Positions 58,662-64,000 of a stretch of DNA of 64,000 nucleotides are shown piece by piece (position 1 is the first letter of the stretch; each line of letters opens with the position of its first letter). Origin of the DNA: Rhyacichthys aspro (Eukaryota > Chordata > Actinopteri > Gobiiformes > Rhyacichthyidae); NCBI GenBank assembly GCA_036850595.1, contig CM072149.1, forward strand, positions 844,001-908,000. The letters are read 5' to 3'. A program made the translations under genes and the position numbers. The notes beneath the pieces are model-generated. The model made no database searches and was not told where the DNA came from. It saw nothing but the letters and a program-made list of their open reading frames with translations.

Positions 58662-58949
58662 GTCTAACCTGTCTCACAACCTGAGAATTCCACAAAAGGC
58701 CTTTGCAAAGGGCAGGTACTTTCAGATGAACACCTGAATGTGATTGGATTGGACCATTGTCAGTAACCACCTCCAGGTCAGTTTACCCAGGCAGACCAAT
58801 GGCAAGTAAAGGAAGAAAGGTAAAACATACTGCAGATAGGCTACCAACTGTGGTTCAAGTGAAATCACAAAACTTTAAAGCAGAACATGACGGAATTATA
58901 AAACGTGAAAATCGTGGTAAATACTGCATTCGGATAAACAACGAGCCAG
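58662..58949. other. unique non-coding DNA
   Basis: No feature recognised after the A11 target duplication. Confidence 0.35.
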
Positions 58950-59400
58950 GCTTTTTTTTTTTTTTTTTTTATACCCTTCTCAGACCCCCAAAGTGCTTTA
59001 CATCATGCTTCCATTCACTCATTCAGTCTTAAACCTAGTCTTCATCTCTTCTTGGTCTAATCCTGGTTAGTCCTCCGTTTATGTGATGCCTAGTTTAGCC
59101 TAGTTTAGCACAAATGTGAGATTCACACCAAAAACAAGAGTGAGTAAAGCGCCCGAAACAAATCCAGAACCACAAGTAAAGATTTAAAGTTAAGCCGATC
59201 TCAATTTTACGCAAATGAGGAGCAGCATCACTGAAGGAAAGTTATAATAATCCATTCAAATCATTTGAATTATCCCTTTGGAGAACCCAACATGTGTTGA
59301 TGTTAATGGGGGAAACTGGAGTACCCGGAGAAAACCCACCCCATCCTGGAAAGAAGATGCAAACTCAACACAGAAATGTTCAAATTTACACTAATTATTT
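58950..59400. mobile_element. old interspersed repeat with GGAGTACCCGGAGAAAACCC motif
   Basis: Starts with a T run and CCCAAAGTGCTTTACATCATG. Later come GGAGTACCCGGAGAAAACCC and GATGCAAACTCAACACAGAAA (59319-59377), motifs I know from a widespread vertebrate repeat. Boundaries and class are uncertain. Confidence 0.45.
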
Positions 59401-59408
59401 GAGAATAG

Positions 59409-60379
59409 GAATTTGAACAGGTTTTAGTTTAATTTAAACAAGTTTTAGTTGGATTTGAACAGGTTTTAGCCAGATTTGAAGAGGTTTTACTGGATTTGAA
59501 CAGGTTTTAATTTCATTTAAACAAGTTTTAGTTGGATTTGAACAGGTTTTAGCCAGATTTGAAGAGGTTTTGCTGGAATTGAACAGGTTTTAGTTTCATT
59601 TAAACAAGTTTTAGTTGGATTTGAACAGGTTTTAGCCAGATTTGAAGAGGTTTTACTGGATTTGAACAGGTTTTAGTTTCATTTAAACAGGTTTTAGTTG
59701 GATTTGAACAGGTTTTAGCCAGATTTGAAGAGGTTTTACTGGAATTGAACAGGTTTTAGTTTCATTTAAACAAGTTTTAGTTGGATTTGAACAGGTTTTA
59801 GCCAGATTTGAAGAGGTTTTACTGGATTTGAACAGGTTTTAGTTTCATTTAAACAAGTTTTAGTTGGATTTCAACAGGTTTTAGCCCGATTTGAAGAGGT
59901 TTTACTGGATTTGAACAGGTTTTAATTTCATTTAAACAAGTTTTAGTTGGATTTGAACAGGTTTTAGCCACATTTGAAGAGGTTTTACTGGATTTGAACA
60001 GGTTTTAGTTTCATTTAAACACGTTTTAGTTGGATTTGAACAGGTTTTAGCCCGATTTGAAGAGGTTTTACTGGAATTGAACAGGTTTTAGTTTCATTTA
60101 AACACGTTTTAGTTGGATTTGAACAGGTTTTAGCCCGATTTGAAGAGGTTTTGCTGGAATTGAACAGGTTTTAGTTTCATTTAAACACGTTTTAGTTGGA
60201 TTTGAACAGGTTTTATCCCGATTTGAAGAGGTTTTACTGGATTTGAACAGGTTTTAGTTTCATTTAAACAAGTTTTAGTTGGATTTGAACAGGTTTTAGT
60301 TTCATTTAAACACGTTTTAGTTGGATTTGAACAGGTTTTAGCCACATTTGAAGAGGTTTTACTGGATTTGAAGAGGTTT
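59409..60379 (+). repeat. A13: minisatellite array without transposon ends, 83-bp higher-order repeat
   Basis: The same units as the family A interior, arranged in sets of four: TTTTACTGG..., TTTTAGTTTCATTTAAAC..., TTTTAGTTGGATTTG..., TTTTAGCCAGATTTGAAGAGG. The set is about 83 bp and repeats about eleven times. Neither the GTGTCAAAC ends nor the leader and tail are present. Unit types match A12, about 720 bp downstream. Confidence 0.92.
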
Positions 60380-61089
60380 GCAACAGAATTCATCTCAGTT
60401 TCTTCTTTTTATTAGCTGTATACAGTGCCAAACACTTTCCAATCTTACCTAAACCTTCACATGAACCAACATGTTGCTTTGTCCTGATTATCCACATTCT
60501 CCTGAGAGCATACAAAGAGTTAACCGCAGCTCCGCGCATAAGGGTCTCATAGCATGTGATATTTGTCAATATTGTCGATTAGCTATGAAACAGATCCCCT
60601 TCAGCGAGGGACGGGAGCGGGGAGGTATGTGTAACTGGACGCCCACGCACCGCAAAGACTATTGACGGACAAGGTGGACCTCTGTGTTGTCGGCTGGATA
60701 AGTGCATCCTTGTTGTTTCGGTCCTTCTGCTTCACTGTTGTGCTAATGAGACTAATGAGCTACTGTTTACATGTTGGTGCTCATACCTGGGGCATTAAGG
60801 AGGGTTCGTGAGGTGTGTAGGCACATGCAGATGCTTCTCTGTATGTGTTTGGGTAAATGAAATGAATGAAAGTTGTATGCTGCCCACAATATTTTGGACG
60901 TGTAATGTTGCTGCCGCGCTAAGAATAGGAGGTTTAAGTATATACAATGCATAAACGCACAAGTACAAAGTACTGTCACAAAGTACAAAGCTGTCTGTGG
61001 AGCTTTTGAGCACTAAAGCTGACAATAAGGAGGTCAATTTATCCGTTTCTCAGATTGTTTTCATTGAGCATCGACTATTTCTGTAGTGA
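60380..61089. other. unique non-coding DNA
   Basis: 60520-60720 is GC-richer. No gene or repeat recognised. Confidence 0.4.
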
Positions 61090-61097
61090 TTCTAGTG

Positions 61098-61837
61098 CAG
61101 AGGTGTCAAACTCAAAGTGGTGAGGGGCCGTGGTAGTTTAAAAGAATGTTTTCAGGGGCCAAAGACTGTAACACTTGGGAAGGTTTTATTTAAATTTGCA
61201 ATTAAAGGTTTCATCGTTATTTGAGTCTTCCAAAAGTTAACTTTATTTACATACCTTTTATGGAAACTGGTTTTAGTAGGTTTTAGAAGTATTTGAACAG
61301 GTTTTAGTTGGATTTGAACAGGTTTAAGCCAGATTTGAAGAGGTTTTACTTGATTTGAACAGGTTTTAGTTTAATTTGAACAGGTTTTAGCCAGATTTGA
61401 AGAGGTTTTACTTGATTTGAACAGGTTTTAGTTTAATTTAAACAAGTTTTAGCTGGATTTGAACAGGTTTTTGAAGAATTTGAACAGGTTTTAGCCAGAT
61501 TTGAAGAGGTTTTACTTGATTTGAACAGGTTTAAGTTTAATTTAAACAAGTTTTAGCTGGATTTAAACAGGTTTTAGCCAGATTTGAAGAGGTTTTACTG
61601 GATTTGAACAGGTTTTAGTTTCATTTAAGCAAGTTTTTGCTGGATTCGAACAGGTTTTTGAAGATTTTGAACAGGTTTTAGTTGAATTCCAACAGGTATT
61701 AGATGGATTTGAAAATATTTTATTCATGTTTGTAGCAAAAACTGGCTTAACCTATAAAACTTTCAACAGTTATCACCTACTGAATGTATTGGAGGGCCAC
61801 ATAAAACACTGCAAAGGTGTTGACTTTGACACACATG
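61098..61837 (+). mobile_element. A12: hAT (Buster-type) element with 83-bp type array
   Basis: Left end CAGAGGTGTCAAACTC and right end TTTGACACACATG. The duplication TTCTAGTG is exact (61090-61097 and 61838-61845). The array (about 61265-61720) uses the four unit types of A13 in the same order. The GC-rich part before the right end is deleted. Confidence 0.92.
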
Positions 61838-61845
61838 TTCTAGTG

Positions 61846-62064
61846 CATTCGAGGTAGTGTCTAATGATGGGCACATGATGCAAAGATGATGCAAAGACTA
61901 CAGTGTATGTTATGATTTTTTCTTTTTTTTTTTTTAGATGATACCTGAGAAAACAGCACATTATTATTTGAAAATATGAATTTACTTTGAGTAAAACTGA
62001 CAACATTAGCTAACCATGTACACTTTTTTTTTTTCCTTTATTTGATGATAATTATAAAGACATC
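61846..62064. other. unique AT-rich DNA
   Basis: T runs at 61918-61935 and 62022-62034; nothing else recognised. Confidence 0.4.
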
Positions 62065-62540
62065 GGTAACACTTTATTTTAAGGTCCACCTATTAACCAT
62101 TAACTAACTTGCTAATTAGCATGAGCGTTATTAGGGTATAGTGCCACTTTAGAATAGGGTACATATTCTGAGGTAGAAAGACTTACTTGCACACTCCTAA
62201 TACCTCTTTTGGGGTGCTTTGTTACGTAAGAATTGGCCCTATTTATTAGGTGTTAATAAGGAAGAATGACTATTCCTGTGGTACTACACCCTAATAACGC
62301 TCATACTCCACAAAGCTTATTAATCTCATAATTCATGTTCAACAACTTCCTTACTTCCTACTAATTAGCAGTAATTATGAGTTTATTAAGAGGGAAATGC
62401 TAGTTAGTTGCTAATTAGTTGTAGAATATGGTCACACAGAATAAGGGATTAATAGGTGCTTTATAAACACCAATTAAGAGCTAATTAACCACTAATAAGC
62501 ATGCTAATTAGCAGTTAGTTAATGGTTAATAAGTGTTACC
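62065..62540. mobile_element. palindromic MITE with GGTAACACTT ends
   Basis: Starts GGTAACACTTTATTTTAAGG and ends AATAAGTGTTACC. Past an indel the inverted repeats continue inward for about 50 bp (TATTAACCATTAACTAAC...GCTAATTAGCATG). A second inverted pair lies inside (GAGCGTTATTAGGGTATAGTG at 62143 and CACCCTAATAACGCTC near 62288). 476 bp with no frame. No target duplication is obvious, so superfamily is open. Confidence 0.85.
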
Positions 62541-63784
62541 AAGAAATCTGAGTAAAAAACAACCACTTTGATTAGTATAAACTTTAGATGATAAAAAGGA
62601 ATTAGAAAATAAGCAGTGAGATCAGCACTATTTTTTTTTTCCAAACCACTGGTCATCCGCAGGTAACATTAGTCTGGCATAAATATAGACTTTAATGTCC
62701 TGCCATGCTCCTCCCACCCCCCACATTTCCGTTCCAGCTCGGTCTATAATTGCATTGCATTCCCCTCTCCATGTCTCTGTGTTGACACTACATTGCCGAG
62801 CAAACGCCGGCAGTGTACACACGTGCTGTAAAAGAAACCAACAACGGGAAGGTAAATAGTGCTTTATCTGGACTGCCACAGCAACGCGCCCGCTCCACTC
62901 GGTGTTTACCCCGGCACAGACTGGATCAGGCCGAGGCCGCGCTGCTGTTGTGATACGGCTCTAATTAGCTTTCCCCAGTCTTTACCTGCCGCTCCCACCG
63001 TGCACGCCTCTAGTCTCTAGTGAATTCAGGGTGTATAAACACGTACTATTTCCCCTCCCCTTTTCACATTAATACAGCGCTTCGTTTTATTTTCCCTCAC
63101 AAAGATTACGTTGGCTTTCAAATTTCCACTTTTGCACAGTTGTTTGTTTGCGTGTCACTCAGATTTCCCTGCTTTTAATATGCCTCTAAACGCACCGCTG
63201 CAGTGAGTGACGTTCGTGTGTGCTTCCAGAGAGTCAGTCATTTTTCAATTGTTAATGCGCGCGCAAAAAATGCTAAAAGGACTTCTATTCATGATGGCAT
63301 TAAGGTTTGGTGACGTAAAGAGTAAAAAAATAGTATTAGTGAGTTTAATAGTTTTATTAGTCTGGTTTATGTGTGATGTAGGGTCTAAAATGAGCAGTAT
63401 GTCTTCCCTAAGTTGTGATTTTGCATTTTCTGATGATTTATCTGTCCACAAACGTGCATTGAATGTCCCTGACCCGGTCACTAAAGAGAAATTCCCTGAA
63501 TTTAAGTAATCATTGTAAGCCTTCAGCTGTGCAATGTCATCCTGTGGTAGCTGTTAGATTTTCTGTTTTATTATTGTAGTGTACTTGATTTATACTGCCT
63601 CAAAGTGAGGAGTATATGTATGTATATATATAAAAAATGTGCTGTAAAAATATTAGCTTTTTTTTTTTTTTTTTTTTTAAACATTGATAATTGTAACATT
63701 GATAATACTAACATTCAGCATTCAAATCACAAAGGAGACAGTGTTTTTGTACTACGAGCAACTGCTGAAATGTCAGAACTGTTA
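62541..63784. other. unique non-coding DNA
   Basis: 62690-63060 is GC-richer and unique. A T run lies at 63658-63679. A 100-codon plus-strand frame at 63207-63509 shows no recognised domain and no codon or splice evidence. Confidence 0.4.
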
Positions 63785-64000
63785 TGAGGGTTCCCACGGG
63801 TGATTCAAATCCTTGAAAATGCTTGAATTTGAATCAAGGTTGTAAAAGTCCTTGAATTTTGGAAAAAGTGCTTAAAAGTCTGATTGTGTTGGTTTAATAA
63901 TTCACAGTCTCACTGAGTAATTTTCTCTAATCTCTTAATAATTTAAACAAAGTCTTTTTTTTATGCCACAATGGCTTTAAATGAGAAAAACTACATTCAT
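63785..64000 (+). mobile_element. B3: dispersed element, cut by the window edge
   Basis: GAGGGTTCCCACGGGTGATTC start and the body landmarks (TTGTAAAAGTCCTTGAATTTT, ATGCCACAATGGCTTTAAATG) match B1 and B2. It continues past 64000. Confidence 0.75.

Noticed and set aside
63207..63509. 100-codon plus-strand frame with a hydrophobic segment
   Set aside because: A single hydrophobic stretch from T-rich DNA, no family match and no supporting gene signals.

Overview
This window looks like teleost fish nuclear DNA, probably percomorph-like. That reading rests on the mixture of repeats (several hAT families, a degraded Tc1 copy, tRNA-derived SINEs, LINE 3' ends with short tandem tails) and on the absence of any operon-like gene packing. 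I found no protein-coding gene, rRNA or functional tRNA that I can support. The open reading frames present are short, often overlap on both strands, and many run straight through tandem repeats. The window is best read as intergenic DNA or one very large intron, with CpG-containing unique blocks spaced between repeat insertions.

The dominant feature is one non-autonomous DNA transposon family, called family A here. It has 12 recognisable copies plus one array lacking ends, together about 9 kb or roughly 14% of the window. Ends are CA(G)...TGTCAAACTCAA / TTGAGTTTGACA...TG. Ten copies have 8-bp target duplications (exact in eight, 7 of 8 in two), and all ten carry TA at the two central positions, the signature of the Buster branch of hAT. 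Between the ends each copy holds a variable minisatellite of about 21-bp units, in some copies organised into 105-bp or 83-bp higher-order repeats.

Layout. 1-3.6 kb: unique DNA and a dispersed element (B1) split by a LINE 3' end. 3.65-4.8 kb: decayed Tc1-like transposon. 5-12 kb: CpG-containing blocks at about 5, 7.2 and 8.9 kb, a second B element, two copies of a tRNA-derived SINE, a pentanucleotide array. 12-22.4 kb: family A copies A1-A4, a nested tandem duplication at 16.4-17.0 kb, and a SINE cut in two by A4. 24.6-27.3 kb: deleted Tc1 derivative, old repeat block, damaged copy A5. 27.3-37 kb: mostly unique, with a hAT fragment, SINE/LINE tails, a CpG-rich block at 33.5-34.2 kb and A6. 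37.2-37.8 kb: another hAT-like element with an exact 8-bp duplication. 40.2-41.15 kb: an inverted-repeat element built of 42-bp AT-rich repeats around a 34-codon helix-turn-helix-like coding fragment. 42-50 kb: tRNA-like relic, LINE reverse-transcriptase C-terminal relic, A7, a CpG-rich block at 48.2-49.3 kb. 50-62 kb: A8-A13 and large unique blocks at 53.7-54.8 and 57.1-57.9 kb. 62.07-62.54 kb: a palindromic MITE. 63.8 kb to the end: a third B element cut by the window edge.

Nothing here forms a pathway. The plausible functional content is regulatory (unique CpG-retaining blocks that may be conserved non-coding elements), which only cross-species alignment can test. The most original signal is the family A minisatellite-bearing transposon and its higher-order repeats.
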